Positions 17,853 to 27,988 of a stretch of 64,000 nucleotides of DNA are shown here, one piece after another. Below the pieces are notes generated by a model. That model saw nothing but the letters and a program-made list of their open reading frames with translations, did no database searches and was not told the DNA's origin. The stretch is from NCBI RefSeq assembly GCF_019047785.1, contig NZ_CP077290.1, positions 4,030,001 through 4,094,000 on the forward strand, given 5' to 3'. The stretch comes from Enterobacter cancerogenus (GTDB lineage: Bacteria > Pseudomonadota > Gammaproteobacteria > Enterobacterales > Enterobacteriaceae). Within the stretch, counting starts at the first letter, position 1; every line of letters begins with the position of its first letter. The position numbers were made by a program, and so were the translations under genes.

Positions 17853-18866
17853 ATGAATACTGAAGCCACTCACGACCAACATGAAGCACTCTCCACTGGC
17901 GTTCGTCTTCGCAACGCCCGTGAACAACTCGGACTTAGCCAACAGGCCGTTGCAGAACGCTTATGCCTGAAGGTTTCCACGGTTCGCGATATTGAAGAAG
18001 ATAAGGCGCCTGCCGATCTGGCTTCAACATTTCTGCGTGGTTATATCCGCTCTTATGCAAAACTGGTGCATATCCCCGAAGAAGAATTACTGCCCATGAT
18101 GGAGAAGCAGGCACCGGTTCGTGCAGCGAAAGTTGCGCCGATGCAGACGTTCTCTCTGGGTAAGCGTCGTAAGAAACGCGATGGCTGGCTGATGAGTTTC
18201 ACCTGGCTGGTGCTGTTCGTGGTGGTCGGTCTGACGGGCGCATGGTGGTGGCAAAACCACAAAGCGCAGCAGGAAGAGATCACGACGATGGCCGATCAGT
18301 CTTCGGCCGAGCTTAATCAGTCCGGTAATGATAATGCGCAAAGCGTGCCGCTGAACACGGGCGCTGAAACCCCTTCAACCGATCCTCAGACCGCAGCGAC
18401 AGACGCGCCAGCAACCGATTCTGCACAGACTCCGGCTGCCACGGCTAACACCGCTCCGGCAACTCAGGATCCGAATGCGGTTGTTGCGCCTTCGCAGGCC
18501 AATGTCGATACGGCAACGACTACCCCGGCCGCGACCCAGCCAACAGAAACAAACGCTGCACCGTTACCAACGGACCAGGCGGGTGTCGCGACACCTGCGG
18601 CCGATCCTAATGCGCTGGTGATGAACTTTACGGCAGATTGCTGGTTAGAAGTCACTGACGCAACAGGAAAAAAACTGTTTAGCGGCCTGCAGCGTAAAGA
18701 TGGCACGTTAAACCTAACCGGCCAGGCACCGTATAAACTTAAAATCGGCGCTCCGGCAGCGGTACAGATCCAGTATCAAGGAAAACCTGTTGATCTGAGC
18801 CGCTTTATCAGAACTAACCAGGTTGCACGTCTTACCGTTAATGCCGAACAATCAGCAGCACAGTAA
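17853..18866 (+). CDS. rodZ: Cytoskeletal protein RodZ
   Basis: The 337 residues equal the E. coli length. A cytoplasmic helix-turn-helix domain (residues 15-80, [20 protein letters not shown]) is followed by a basic stretch KRRKKR, one membrane segment (about 112-133), a Thr/Pro/Ala-rich periplasmic linker and a C-terminal beta domain ([20 protein letters not shown]). RodZ links MreB filaments to the elongasome and sets rod shape. It opens a cluster rodZ-ispG-hisS-yfgM-bamB-der, a conserved arrangement in enterobacteria. Confidence 0.98.
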   Translation: MNTEATHDQHEALSTGVRLRNAREQLGLSQQAVAERLCLKVSTVRDIEEDKAPADLASTFLRGYIRSYAKLVHIPEEELLPMMEKQAPVRAAKVAPMQTFSLGKRRKKRDGWLMSFTWLVLFVVVGLTGAWWWQNHKAQQEEITTMADQSSAELNQSGNDNAQSVPLNTGAETPSTDPQTAATDAPATDSAQTPAATANTAPATQDPNAVVAPSQANVDTATTTPAATQPTETNAAPLPTDQAGVATPAADPNALVMNFTADCWLEVTDATGKKLFSGLQRKDGTLNLTGQAPYKLKIGAPAAVQIQYQGKPVDLSRFIRTNQVARLTVNAEQSAAQ

Positions 18867-18892
18867 CAGACGGGCAACGCGGGAGATTTTTC

Positions 18893-20011
18893 ATGCATAA
18901 CCAGGCTCCGATTCAACGTAGAAAATCAAAACGGATTTACGTTGGGAATGTGCCAGTCGGCGACGGCGCACCTATTGCCGTCCAGTCGATGACCAACACG
19001 CGCACCACGGATGTGGACGCGACGGTCAATCAAATTAAAGCGTTAGAACGCGTAGGCGCGGACATTGTTCGCGTCTCCGTGCCAACGATGGATGCCGCCG
19101 AGGCGTTCAAACTGATCAAGCAGCAGGTCAGCGTTCCGCTGGTGGCAGACATCCACTTCGATTACCGCATTGCGCTCAAAGTCGCTGAGTATGGCGTAGA
19201 TTGCCTGCGTATCAACCCGGGTAATATCGGTAGCGAAGAGCGTATTCGCATGGTTGTCGACTGCGCTCGCGATAAAAATATCCCTATCCGTATCGGCGTG
19301 AACGCCGGTTCTCTGGAAAAAGATCTCCAGGAAAAATACGGTGAACCTACGCCGCAGGCGCTGCTCGAATCAGCCATGCGCCACGTCGATCACCTGGATC
19401 GTCTTAATTTCGATCAGTTTAAAGTCAGCGTTAAAGCATCTGATGTGTTCCTCGCGGTAGAGTCGTATCGCCTGCTGGCTAAACAGATCGATCAGCCTCT
19501 GCACCTTGGCATCACCGAAGCCGGCGGCCTGCGTAGCGGCTCCGTTAAATCGGCGATCGGCCTGGGGCTGCTGCTGTCAGAAGGGATCGGCGATACCCTG
19601 CGCGTCTCTCTGGCGGCCGATCCGGTGGAAGAGATTAAAGTCGGCTTCGATATTCTGAAATCACTGCGTATTCGCGCTCGTGGAATCAACTTTATCGCCT
19701 GCCCAACCTGTTCACGCCAGGAATTTGACGTGATCGGTACGGTGAATGCCCTTGAGCAGCGTCTGGAAGATATCATCACCCCGATGGACGTCTCTATTAT
19801 CGGCTGCGTGGTGAACGGTCCGGGCGAAGCGCTGGTCTCCACGCTGGGCGTGACCGGCGGTAACAAGAAAAGTGGTCTCTATGAAGATGGCGTTCGTAAA
19901 GATCGTCTGGATAATAGCGACATGATCGATCAGCTTGAAGCCCGTATTCGTGCCAAAGCCACGATGCTGGATGAAGCGCAGCGCATTAGCGTTCAACAGG
20001 TCGAAAAATAA
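18893..20011 (+). CDS. ispG: 4-hydroxy-3-methylbut-2-enyl diphosphate synthase
   Basis: The 372-residue [4Fe-4S] enzyme of the non-mevalonate (MEP) isoprenoid pathway converts MEcPP to HMBPP. The cluster ligands are visible in [13 protein letters not shown] (Cys270, Cys273) and [13 protein letters not shown] (Cys305 and Glu312 by family numbering). It starts 26 bp after rodZ and is probably co-transcribed with it. Confidence 0.98.
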   Translation: MHNQAPIQRRKSKRIYVGNVPVGDGAPIAVQSMTNTRTTDVDATVNQIKALERVGADIVRVSVPTMDAAEAFKLIKQQVSVPLVADIHFDYRIALKVAEYGVDCLRINPGNIGSEERIRMVVDCARDKNIPIRIGVNAGSLEKDLQEKYGEPTPQALLESAMRHVDHLDRLNFDQFKVSVKASDVFLAVESYRLLAKQIDQPLHLGITEAGGLRSGSVKSAIGLGLLLSEGIGDTLRVSLAADPVEEIKVGFDILKSLRIRARGINFIACPTCSRQEFDVIGTVNALEQRLEDIITPMDVSIIGCVVNGPGEALVSTLGVTGGNKKSGLYEDGVRKDRLDNSDMIDQLEARIRAKATMLDEAQRISVQQVEK

Positions 20012-20017
20012 CGTGTT

Positions 20018-20071
20018 GGGAAGCCGCTGGCTTCCCATGTATGATTGAACCCATTCTTTGGGTTCTTTTTT
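20018..20071 (+). terminator. Tandem hairpins between ispG and hisS, the second an intrinsic terminator
   Basis: The first hairpin is GGGAAGCC / GGCTTCCC (20018-20036), with no T-tract. The second is GAACCCA / TGGGTTC (20047-20065) followed by six T residues, a canonical terminator only 22 bp before the hisS start. Either it separates ispG from hisS or it acts in a leader of hisS; no histidine-codon leader peptide is seen. Confidence 0.7.
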
Positions 20072-20092
20072 GTATATAGAAAGAGAATAAAC

Positions 20093-21367
20093 GTGGCAAA
20101 AAACATTCAAGCCATCCGCGGCATGAACGATTATCTGCCTGGCGAAACCGCCATCTGGCAGCGCATTGAAGGCACACTCAAGCAGGTGCTCGGCAGCTAC
20201 GGTTACAGCGAAATCCGTTTGCCGATTGTAGAGCAGACCCCGTTATTCAAACGCGCAATCGGTGAAGTGACCGATGTGGTTGAAAAAGAGATGTACACCT
20301 TTGAGGACCGCAACGGCGATAGCCTGACGCTGCGTCCAGAAGGGACGGCGGGCTGCGTACGCGCCGGCATCGAACATGGTCTCCTGTACAATCAGGAGCA
20401 GCGCCTGTGGTATATCGGCCCGATGTTCCGCCACGAACGTCCTCAGAAAGGTCGTTATCGCCAGTTTAATCAGCTGGGTGTGGAAGTCTTTGGCCTGCAG
20501 GGGCCGGACATTGATGCTGAGCTTATCATGCTCACTGCCCGCTGGTGGCGCGCGCTGGGCATCGCTGAACACGTCTCTCTGGAACTGAACTCGATTGGTT
20601 CTCTTGAAGCGCGTGCGAACTACCGCGATGCGCTGGTGGCGTTCCTGGAACAGCACAAAGATAAGCTGGACGAAGATTGCCAGCGCCGTATGTACAGCAA
20701 CCCGTTGCGCGTACTGGACTCCAAAAACCCGGATGTGCAGGCCTTGCTGAACGATGCGCCTGCTCTGGGTGATTATCTCGACGCAGAGTCTCGCGAACAC
20801 TTCGATGGGCTGTGTAAGCTGCTCGAAGCGGCAGGCATTGCTTATACCGTTAACCAGCGCCTGGTGCGCGGTCTGGACTACTATAACCGTACCGTGTTTG
20901 AGTGGGTCACCACCAGCCTCGGCTCCCAGGGCACCGTATGTGCTGGCGGTCGTTATGACGGTCTGGTTGAGCAGCTCGGAGGTCGTGCCGCCCCTGCCGT
21001 GGGCTTTGCAATGGGCCTTGAGCGACTTGTTTTGCTGGTTCAGGCAGTTAATCCGGAATTTAAAGCAGATTCCGTTGTCGATATATACCTGGTGGCTTCA
21101 GGTGCGGATACGCAGTCTGCGGCAATGCAGCTTGCCGAACGCGTGCGCGATGCGCTGCCGGACGTTAAGCTGATGACCAACCACGGCGGCGGCAACTTTA
21201 AAAAACAGTTTGCGCGTGCTGATAAGTGGGGCGCAAGTATCGCACTGGTGCTGGGTGAGTCCGAAGTGGCTAACGGCGACGTTGTGGTTAAAGACCTGCG
21301 CTCTGGCGAACAGACAACGGTAACGCAGGACGGCGTTGCGGCGCACTTGCGCACTTTATTGGGCTAA
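20093..21367 (+). CDS. hisS: Histidyl-tRNA synthetase
   Basis: The 424-residue class II aminoacyl-tRNA synthetase starts with GTG at 20093 ([17 protein letters not shown]), as in E. coli. Class II motif 2 ([20 protein letters not shown]), the histidine-specific signatures [14 protein letters not shown] and AGGRYDGL, and motif 3 ([12 protein letters not shown]) are all present, followed by the anticodon-binding domain. An in-frame ATG at 20045 lies inside the terminator hairpin and is rejected. Confidence 0.98.
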   Translation: MAKNIQAIRGMNDYLPGETAIWQRIEGTLKQVLGSYGYSEIRLPIVEQTPLFKRAIGEVTDVVEKEMYTFEDRNGDSLTLRPEGTAGCVRAGIEHGLLYNQEQRLWYIGPMFRHERPQKGRYRQFNQLGVEVFGLQGPDIDAELIMLTARWWRALGIAEHVSLELNSIGSLEARANYRDALVAFLEQHKDKLDEDCQRRMYSNPLRVLDSKNPDVQALLNDAPALGDYLDAESREHFDGLCKLLEAAGIAYTVNQRLVRGLDYYNRTVFEWVTTSLGSQGTVCAGGRYDGLVEQLGGRAAPAVGFAMGLERLVLLVQAVNPEFKADSVVDIYLVASGADTQSAAMQLAERVRDALPDVKLMTNHGGGNFKKQFARADKWGASIALVLGESEVANGDVVVKDLRSGEQTTVTQDGVAAHLRTLLG

Positions 21368-21380
21368 GGAGAAGGACTGC

Positions 21381-22001
21381 GTGGAAATTTACGAGAACGA
21401 AAACGACCAGGTCGATGCGGTTAAGCGCTTCTTTGCTGAAAACGGCAAAGCGCTGGCTGTTGGGGTGATTCTAGGTGTGGGTGCACTGATGGGCTGGCGT
21501 TACTGGAACAGCCATCAGGCCGATTCGGCTCGCGGTGCGTCCCTGGCTTATGAGAATACCGTCAGTGACATTCGTGCCGATCAGCCTCAAACGCTGGCGG
21601 CTGCTGAGAAGTTTGTCGCCGACAATAAAAACACCTACGGTGCGCTGGCCGCACTGGAAGTGGCGCAGCAGTACGTTGATAAAAACGAACTGGATAAAGC
21701 GGCTGCCAAGCTGTCGCAGAGTCTTGCGGCTGCCAGCGATGAAAACCTGAAAGCGGTCATTAACCTGCGTCTGGCACGTATCCAGGTTCAGCAGAAGAAA
21801 GCCGATGACGCGCTGAAAACCCTCGACACCATCAAAGGCGAAGGCTTTGCGGCCATCGTGGCTGACCTGCGCGGTGAAGCACTGCTGAGCAAAGGTGACA
21901 AAGAGGGCGCGCGTAAAGCGTGGCAAGCTGGCGTAGAGAGTAAAGCTTCACCTGCGCTGAGCGAAATGATGCAGATGAAAATAAATAATTTGTCCGTCTG
22001 A
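21381..22001 (+). CDS. yfgM: Ancillary SecYEG translocon subunit YfgM
   Basis: GTG start at 21381 with a strong AAGGAGAAGGA site; 206 residues as in E. coli. One N-terminal membrane segment (about residues 23-41) is followed by a periplasmic TPR-like helical domain (AAKLSQSLAAASDENLKAVINLRLARIQVQ). In E. coli YfgM pairs with PpiD at SecYEG and helps hand exported proteins to periplasmic chaperones, and it also influences RcsB. It sits 13 bp after hisS and 10 bp before bamB. Confidence 0.97.
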   Translation: MEIYENENDQVDAVKRFFAENGKALAVGVILGVGALMGWRYWNSHQADSARGASLAYENTVSDIRADQPQTLAAAEKFVADNKNTYGALAALEVAQQYVDKNELDKAAAKLSQSLAAASDENLKAVINLRLARIQVQQKKADDALKTLDTIKGEGFAAIVADLRGEALLSKGDKEGARKAWQAGVESKASPALSEMMQMKINNLSV

Positions 22002-22011
22002 GAGGGACCCG

Positions 22012-23190
22012 ATGCAATTGCGTAAATTACTTCTGCCAGGACTGCTTTCCGTTACGTTATTGAGTGGCTGTTCACTGTTCAGTGGCGAAGAAGATGTTGT
22101 CAAAATGTCCCCACTGCCGACGGTTGAAAACCAGTTTACCCCGTCTACCGCATGGAGCACCTCCGTCGGGAACGGAATTGGTGATTTCTATTCCAACCTG
22201 CATCCAGCCTTTGCTGACAGCGTTGTCTATGCAGCTGACCGCAAAGGCACCGTCAAAGCGCTTAACGCCGACGACGGAAAAGAGGTCTGGTCCGTTAATC
22301 TGGCGGAAAAAGACGGCTGGTTCTCGCGTAAACCTGCACTGCTCTCTGGCGGCCTGACCATTGGCGGTGGTCATGTGTATGTCGGTAGCGAAAAAGCGCA
22401 GGTCTATGCGCTGAACGCCAGCGATGGCTCTATTGCATGGCAGACGACGGTTGCCGGTGAATCACTGTCTCGTCCGGTGGTTAGCGACGGCATGGTGTTG
22501 ATTCATACCAGCAACGGCCAGCTGCAGGCGCTGAACGAAGCTGACGGTCTGGTGAAATGGACCGTTAACCTTGATATGCCTGCGCTCTCTCTGCGCGGTG
22601 AATCGGCTCCGGCCACCGCCTTTGGCGCTGCTATTGTTGGCGGTGACAACGGACGCGTGAGCGCTGTGCTGATGCAGGAAGGCCAGATGATTTGGCAGCA
22701 GCGTATCTCTCAGGCCACCGGTTCGACTGAAATCGACCGTCTGAGCGACGTTGATACGACTCCGGTCATCGTTGACGGCGTCGTTTACGCGCTGGCCTAC
22801 AACGGTAACCTGACCGCGCTTGATCTGCGCAGCGGCCAGATCATGTGGAAACGCGAACTGGGTTCCGTGAACGATTTCATCGTAGACGGCAACCGTATCT
22901 ACATGGTTGACCAGAACGATCGTCTGCTGGCGCTGAGCACCGAAGGTGGCGTGACCCTGTGGACGCAGAGCGATCTGCTGCACCGTCTGTTAACCGCACC
23001 GGCACTGTATAACGGTAGCCTGGTCGTGGGTGACAGCGAAGGTTACCTGCACTGGATTGACCCGGAAAACGGTCGCTTCACCGCACAGCAAAAATTGGAT
23101 AGCTCCGGCTTCCTGACTGAGCCGGTTGTCGCTGATGGTAAACTGCTGATTCAGGCAAAAGACGGCACGCTGTACGCGATCACGCGTTAA
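22012..23190 (+). CDS. bamB: Outer membrane assembly lipoprotein BamB
   Basis: The 392-residue lipoprotein has the lipobox LLSGC (Cys20) with Ser at +2, which directs it to the outer membrane. The mature part is an eight-bladed beta-propeller with repeated blade motifs such as VYAADRKGTVKALNADDGKEVWSV-type segments. BamB binds the POTRA domains of BamA and supports beta-barrel insertion. The gene is the last of the cluster before a terminator. Confidence 0.98.
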   Translation: MQLRKLLLPGLLSVTLLSGCSLFSGEEDVVKMSPLPTVENQFTPSTAWSTSVGNGIGDFYSNLHPAFADSVVYAADRKGTVKALNADDGKEVWSVNLAEKDGWFSRKPALLSGGLTIGGGHVYVGSEKAQVYALNASDGSIAWQTTVAGESLSRPVVSDGMVLIHTSNGQLQALNEADGLVKWTVNLDMPALSLRGESAPATAFGAAIVGGDNGRVSAVLMQEGQMIWQQRISQATGSTEIDRLSDVDTTPVIVDGVVYALAYNGNLTALDLRSGQIMWKRELGSVNDFIVDGNRIYMVDQNDRLLALSTEGGVTLWTQSDLLHRLLTAPALYNGSLVVGDSEGYLHWIDPENGRFTAQQKLDSSGFLTEPVVADGKLLIQAKDGTLYAITR

Positions 23191-23214
23191 TTACACAGCG
23201 GTTGTAGTATACTA

Positions 23215-23246
23215 AACGGCTCCTGTTAACTCAGGGGCCGTTTTGA
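23215..23246 (+). terminator. Intrinsic terminator of bamB
   Basis: An 11-bp stem with one G-U pair, AACGGCTCCTG (23215-23225) / CAGGGGCCGTT (23232-23242), loop TTAACT, ends in TTTT. Confidence 0.8.
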
Positions 23247-23302
23247 CATTTTAAAAAACGCCGCCGACGCGACGTTTAGTTGAATTTTATGAGGCTTCAA
23301 AC

Positions 23303-24778
23303 ATGGTACCTGTGGTCGCGCTTGTCGGGCGCCCTAACGTTGGAAAATCCACTCTTTTTAACCGTTTAACACGCACCCGTGATGCGCTGGTTGCGGATTT
23401 CCCGGGGCTGACGCGTGACCGTAAGTACGGTCGTGCAGAAGTGGAAGGACGCGAGTTCATCTGTATTGATACCGGTGGTATTGACGGGACAGAAGATGGC
23501 GTTGAAACGCGTATGGCTGAGCAGTCTCTGCTGGCGATTGAAGAGGCGGACGTCGTGCTCTTTATGGTGGATGCTCGTGCAGGGCTGATGCCCGCGGACT
23601 CCGCTATCGCGAAACATCTTCGCTCACGCGAAAAGCCTACCTTCCTGGTGGCAAACAAAACTGACGGTATTGATGCCGATCAGGCCGTTGCGGACTTCTG
23701 GTCTTTAGGTCTGGGGAATATCTACCCGATCGCGGCGTCTCATGGCCGTGGCGTGACCAGCCTCCTTGAAACCGTGCTGCTCCCTTGGGTTGACGAAGTG
23801 AACCCACCGGAAGAAGTGGACGAAGACGCGGAATACTGGGCGCAGTTCGAAGCCAATGAAGCGGGCGAGGAAGAAGAGCCGGAAGACAACTTCAACCCGC
23901 AGGATCTGCCGATTAAGCTGGCAATCGTCGGGCGTCCTAACGTTGGTAAGTCTACACTTACTAACCGTATTTTGGGCGAAGAGCGTGTGGTCGTTTACGA
24001 CATGCCTGGCACGACTCGTGACAGTATCTACATTCCGATGCAGCGTGACGAGCGTGAGTTCGTGCTCATCGACACCGCAGGCGTGCGTAAGCGCGGGAAA
24101 ATCACCGATGTGGTGGAAAAATTCTCCGTTATCAAAACCCTGCAGGCCATTGAAGATGCCAACGTAGTGCTGTTGGTTATCGACGCGCGTGAAGGGATCT
24201 CCGATCAGGACCTCTCTCTGCTTGGCTTTATCCTCAATAGTGGGCGCTCACTGGTTATCGTCGTCAACAAATGGGACGGCCTGAGCAATGAAGTGCGTGA
24301 GCAGGTGAAAGAGACCCTGGACTTCCGTCTGGGCTTCATCGATTTCGCTCGTGTACACTTTATCTCCGCGCTGCACGGCAGCGGCGTAGGTAACCTGTTC
24401 GAATCCGTTCGCGAGGCATACGACAGTTCCACCCGTCGTCAGAGCACCGCCATGCTGACCCGTATCATGAATATGGCAGCAGAAGATCACCAGCCACCGC
24501 TGGTGCGTGGTCGTCGCGTGAAGCTGAAATATGCGCACGCCGGTGGTTATAACCCACCTATCGTCGTGATCCACGGTAACCAGGTGAAAGACCTGCCGGA
24601 TTCATACAAACGCTACCTGATGAACTACTTCCGTAAATCACTGGACGTGATGGGTACGCCTATCCGCATTCAGTTCAAGGAAGGGGAAAACCCGTTCGCG
24701 AACAAGCGTAACACCCTGACGCCAAACCAGATGCGTAAGCGTAAGCGTTTGATTAAGCACATTAAGAAAAGCAAATAA
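23303..24778 (+). CDS. der: Ribosome biogenesis GTPase Der
   Basis: The 491-residue protein has two tandem GTPase domains, each with a P-loop GRPNVGKST (residues 9-17 and about 211-219), with G3 motifs DTGGI and DTAGV and NKTD and NKWD boxes. A KH-like C-terminal domain ends in the basic tail [14 protein letters not shown]. Der (EngA) is essential for maturing the 50S subunit. It has its own terminator, after which an accessory transport cassette is inserted. Confidence 0.98.
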   Translation: MVPVVALVGRPNVGKSTLFNRLTRTRDALVADFPGLTRDRKYGRAEVEGREFICIDTGGIDGTEDGVETRMAEQSLLAIEEADVVLFMVDARAGLMPADSAIAKHLRSREKPTFLVANKTDGIDADQAVADFWSLGLGNIYPIAASHGRGVTSLLETVLLPWVDEVNPPEEVDEDAEYWAQFEANEAGEEEEPEDNFNPQDLPIKLAIVGRPNVGKSTLTNRILGEERVVVYDMPGTTRDSIYIPMQRDEREFVLIDTAGVRKRGKITDVVEKFSVIKTLQAIEDANVVLLVIDAREGISDQDLSLLGFILNSGRSLVIVVNKWDGLSNEVREQVKETLDFRLGFIDFARVHFISALHGSGVGNLFESVREAYDSSTRRQSTAMLTRIMNMAAEDHQPPLVRGRRVKLKYAHAGGYNPPIVVIHGNQVKDLPDSYKRYLMNYFRKSLDVMGTPIRIQFKEGENPFANKRNTLTPNQMRKRKRLIKHIKKSK

Positions 24779-24796
24779 CACACGTTTATCTCGCTA

Positions 24797-24823
24797 AAAC
24801 CCGCGCCAGTCGCGGGTTTTTTT
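24797..24823 (+). terminator. Intrinsic terminator of der
   Basis: A 9-bp stem AAACCCGCG (24797-24805) / CGCGGGTTT (24811-24819) with loop CCAGT runs into a T-tract. Confidence 0.88.
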
Positions 24824-25077
24824 ATCTCTTTCTGCCGCCGTGGTATCCGGTGTGATGTCAATCACTATTCACTTTCAACCACGTATAAATCTAATAAAGT
24901 AGACAATCGTCGAATTTTCATCTTAAAGTCCAGGGTTCGGTACTAGACAAAACTAGCGCCTGGTTATCAAATGGTTAACCAACTTTTCGCCGCATGTAAA
25001 AAATCGGCCAGATACGTAACTGGCCGGCGTACCTGCTGGCGTTTACAAGCACGACGACATACCTTCTCGGGAGAATT
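24824..25077 (+). promoter_or_regulatory. Control region of the POT transporter cassette, with a CRP-like site
   Basis: A CRP-like site TGTGATGTCAATCACT at 24851-24866 matches 9 of 10 core bases. Further on are direct repeats ACTAG-ACAAA-ACTAG near 24941-24956 and a 7-bp hairpin CGGCCAG / CTGGCCG at 25005-25026 in the likely leader. TATAAA (24884-24889) is one possible -10. No gene is visible in this stretch. The CRP match suggests catabolite control; the promoter position is not settled. Confidence 0.5.
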
Positions 25078-26619
25078 ATGCAATCCTCTGTTAATCAAAA
25101 AGAAAGCCGAACGTTCTTCGGCCATCCTTACCCGCTCGGTTCGCTGTTTTTCACCGAAATGTGGGAGCGTTTCTCGTTTTACGGCATACGCCCGCTGCTG
25201 ATCCTCTTTATGGCCGCTACCGTGTACGACGGCGGGATGGGGCTGGCGCGTGAGAACGCCTCGGCGATTGTCGGCATCTTTGCCGGGACGATGTACCTCG
25301 CCGCGCTGCCGGGCGGCTGGCTGGCAGATAACTGGCTCGGCCAGCAGAGAGCCGTCTGGTATGGCTCGATCCTGATTGCGCTCGGCCACCTGTCCATTGC
25401 GCTTTCTGCTTTCATGGGCGACAACCTGTTCTTTATCGGCCTGATGTTTATCGTGCTCGGCTCCGGTCTGTTCAAGACCTGTATTTCGGTCATGGTCGGC
25501 ACGCTGTATAAAAAGGGCGATGCGCGTCGTGACGGCGGTTTCTCACTGTTCTACATGGGCATTAACATGGGCTCGTTTATCGCGCCGCTGATCTCCGGCT
25601 GGCTGATCAAATCCCATGGCTGGCACTGGGGCTTTGGTATCGGCGGTATCGGGATGCTGGTCGCGCTGATCATCTTCCGCGTGTTTGCCGTTCCGGCAAT
25701 GAAACGCTACGACAGCGAAGTTGGCCTGGACTCCACCTGGAACAGCCCGGTCGTGAAACGAAACGGTGTCGGCGCGTGGCTACTGGCGCTGGCCGTTGGC
25801 GTGGCGGTAATCGTCACCCTGATTGCTCAGGGCGTGATTGTGATTAACCCCGTCGCCGTGGCGAGCGTGCTGGTTTACGTGATTGCGGCGTCCGTTGCCC
25901 TCTACTTTATTTACCTGTTCATTTTTGCTGGTCTGAACCGCAAAGAGCGCGCCAGACTGTTGGTCTGCTTCATCCTGCTGGTCTCTGCCGCCTTTTTCTG
26001 GTCGGCGTTTGAGCAAAAGCCAACCTCGTTCAACCTGTTTGCCAACGACTACACTAACCGCATGATTGGCGATTTTGAAATCCCGGCGGTATGGTTCCAG
26101 TCGATTAACGCGCTGTTTATCATCCTGCTGGCCCCCGTGTTCAGCTGGGCATGGCCGAAGCTGGCGAGCAAAAACATTCGCCCGAGTAGCATCACTAAGT
26201 TTGTGATTGGCATTCTGTGTGCTGCCGCAGGTTTTGGCCTGATGATGCTGGCGGCGCAGAACGTGCTGAGCAACGGTGGGGCAGGCGTTTCACCGTTCTG
26301 GCTGGTAGGCAGTATCCTGATGCTGACGCTCGGTGAGCTGTGCCTTAGCCCGATTGGTCTGGCGACCATGACGCTGCTGGCCCCGGAGAGAATGCGCGGT
26401 CAGATGATGGGCCTGTGGTTCTGCGCCAGCGCACTGGGTAACCTGGCGGCGGGCCTGATTGGCGGTCACGTGAAGGCCGACCAGCTGGATATGCTGCCGG
26501 ATCTCTTCGCGCGCTGCTCCATCGCGCTGCTGATTTGTGCCGCGGTGCTGATCGTCCTCATTGTTCCGGTACGCCGTATGCTGGAAAATGCCCAGACGAA
26601 ACCGGCTGCCAACGCCTGA
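25078..26619 (+). CDS. POT/PTR2-family proton-coupled oligopeptide transporter
   Basis: The 513-residue membrane protein has the POT signature ExxERF (FTEMWERFSFYG, Glu27-Phe32), the segment FYMGINMGSFIAPLISG typical of PTR2 site 2, and around 14 predicted membrane helices. POT proteins import di- and tripeptides or related compounds with protons. It is not clearly one of the E. coli DtpA-D set, so the substrate is open. It has its own CRP-like site and is followed after a 10-bp hairpin (26635-26659) by a Gfo/Idh/MocA dehydrogenase, probably one transcription unit. E. coli has der directly next to yfgJ here. Confidence 0.9.
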   Translation: MQSSVNQKESRTFFGHPYPLGSLFFTEMWERFSFYGIRPLLILFMAATVYDGGMGLARENASAIVGIFAGTMYLAALPGGWLADNWLGQQRAVWYGSILIALGHLSIALSAFMGDNLFFIGLMFIVLGSGLFKTCISVMVGTLYKKGDARRDGGFSLFYMGINMGSFIAPLISGWLIKSHGWHWGFGIGGIGMLVALIIFRVFAVPAMKRYDSEVGLDSTWNSPVVKRNGVGAWLLALAVGVAVIVTLIAQGVIVINPVAVASVLVYVIAASVALYFIYLFIFAGLNRKERARLLVCFILLVSAAFFWSAFEQKPTSFNLFANDYTNRMIGDFEIPAVWFQSINALFIILLAPVFSWAWPKLASKNIRPSSITKFVIGILCAAAGFGLMMLAAQNVLSNGGAGVSPFWLVGSILMLTLGELCLSPIGLATMTLLAPERMRGQMMGLWFCASALGNLAAGLIGGHVKADQLDMLPDLFARCSIALLICAAVLIVLIVPVRRMLENAQTKPAANA

Positions 26620-26682
26620 TAACCCCTCGTTCTTGCCGGGGCAGGCGTTCTGCTCCGGCATGTTATTTAACGAGGCGATACT

Positions 26683-27717
26683 ATGCTGTTAGGGTTTGTT
26701 GGTCTTGGTGCAGTAGTTGAAACGGCATATCTGCCGGCGCTGCGTAACCGTTTTGGCAGCTCGCTCCACCTCCTCGGGTTTGACCTTGACCCCACAAAGC
26801 AGCCGGAAGGCATCACTCGCTGCGCATCCCTCCCTGAGCTACTCGCTCAGCCTCTTGATACGCTGTTCATCACCACCGCATCCCTGCATCACCTCGAGGT
26901 GCTGGAACAGGCTCTCGCCTCGCCAGTAACGCGTGTTGTGGTCGAAAAACCGATCGTTGCGACGCTTTCCCAGATGGCCAGACTGAAAGCACTGCTGGCT
27001 CAGCCTGGCGCAGCGGACCGGGTGCTGGCGCTCGATCACTGGATGGCGCGCCTCGGCGCGGTGCGGTTCGCGCTGGTCAGCCATTTTTCTGAGATTGTCA
27101 GCATGGAAGGGTTTCTCCAGGAGCCAAGCGGGTTCAACGCTGCCGGAGAACCGGTAGCGCTCAATTTTGCCACCGGCGAGCCGGATAAGCGTACGCTTCG
27201 TCACCCGGACGGCGTCATTCTGGATATTGGGACCCATGTTCTGGCGATGCTGCGTGAAACGGTGCGCTATCTCGGTGGGCAGGATGACATGGCTCTGCAG
27301 GTGATGACCGCCCGCGATCGGCTGGGCCACGACATTACCCAGGGCGACCTGATCACGGCTGAGGGTGAAGCGCATCTTCAGGGGAGGGTAAGCGGTGTGC
27401 CGGTGAACATCTGGCTCAATAAATACGCGGGCCCGGCGGGCGGCCAAAAAGGGTTGCGGCTTTATCTGCGTGACGGGCGCATTATCAGCCACGACCGACG
27501 CGGTGCAGAGGACGTCGTGGAGCTGATTGACGGGGATGATATTCAGCGCTGGACCCTGCCCGGCGCGATTTACGAACACTGCCTTGCGGAGCGCGTTCTG
27601 GGCGCGCAAAGCCTGTTCAGGTGCGATCCGCAGGAGGTTAGCCGTACGACACAGCGCAGGCTCGATGAGGTTGAACTGCTTCTGAACCTGCAACAACGGC
27701 TGCGTGGAGCGCATTAA
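26683..27717 (+). CDS. Gfo/Idh/MocA-family NAD(P)-dependent oxidoreductase
   Basis: The 344-residue protein starts with the nucleotide-binding loop GFVGLGAVVE (residues 4-13), has the family EKP motif (Glu88-Lys89-Pro90, the lysine being catalytic) and the downstream segment LDIGTHVLAML with conserved Asp and His. This family oxidises sugars, inositols, opine-like conjugates and similar polyols. The exact substrate is unknown. It lies 63 bp after the transporter, with a hairpin between. Pairing with a peptide transporter suggests a substrate with both amino-acid and sugar character, which is inference only. Confidence 0.85.
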   Translation: MLLGFVGLGAVVETAYLPALRNRFGSSLHLLGFDLDPTKQPEGITRCASLPELLAQPLDTLFITTASLHHLEVLEQALASPVTRVVVEKPIVATLSQMARLKALLAQPGAADRVLALDHWMARLGAVRFALVSHFSEIVSMEGFLQEPSGFNAAGEPVALNFATGEPDKRTLRHPDGVILDIGTHVLAMLRETVRYLGGQDDMALQVMTARDRLGHDITQGDLITAEGEAHLQGRVSGVPVNIWLNKYAGPAGGQKGLRLYLRDGRIISHDRRGAEDVVELIDGDDIQRWTLPGAIYEHCLAERVLGAQSLFRCDPQEVSRTTQRRLDEVELLLNLQQRLRGAH

Positions 27718-27766
27718 GCGCCCCGTGATACTATCGACGTAATACTGAACTGCTTTAGGAGTCATC

Positions 27767-27988
27767 ATGACGATAACCTGCCCGGATTGCCATGCAGAGC
27801 TGGAGCCTCAGCACGGCGCGGCCCACTGCGCGCGCTGCAATAAAGACGTCGCGCTGGAAGCGCGTTGCCCCGAATGCCATAAGCCGCTCGAGGTATTAAA
27901 AGCCTGCGGTGCGGTGGATTATTTCTGCCAGAACGGCCACGGGCTGATCTCTAAAAAACGCGTGGAGTTTGTTCGGGCCGAAGGTTAA
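27767..27988 (+). CDS. yfgJ: Zinc-ribbon protein YfgJ
   Basis: The 73-residue protein has CxxC pairs CPDC, CARC and CPEC plus CGAVDYFC, forming two likely zinc ribbons, and the conserved C-terminal segment GHGLISKKRVEFV shared with E. coli YfgJ. An AGGAG site precedes the ATG. Its function is not known. Its stop overlaps the stop of the convergent emfourin gene by four bases. Confidence 0.93.
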   Translation: MTITCPDCHAELEPQHGAAHCARCNKDVALEARCPECHKPLEVLKACGAVDYFCQNGHGLISKKRVEFVRAEG

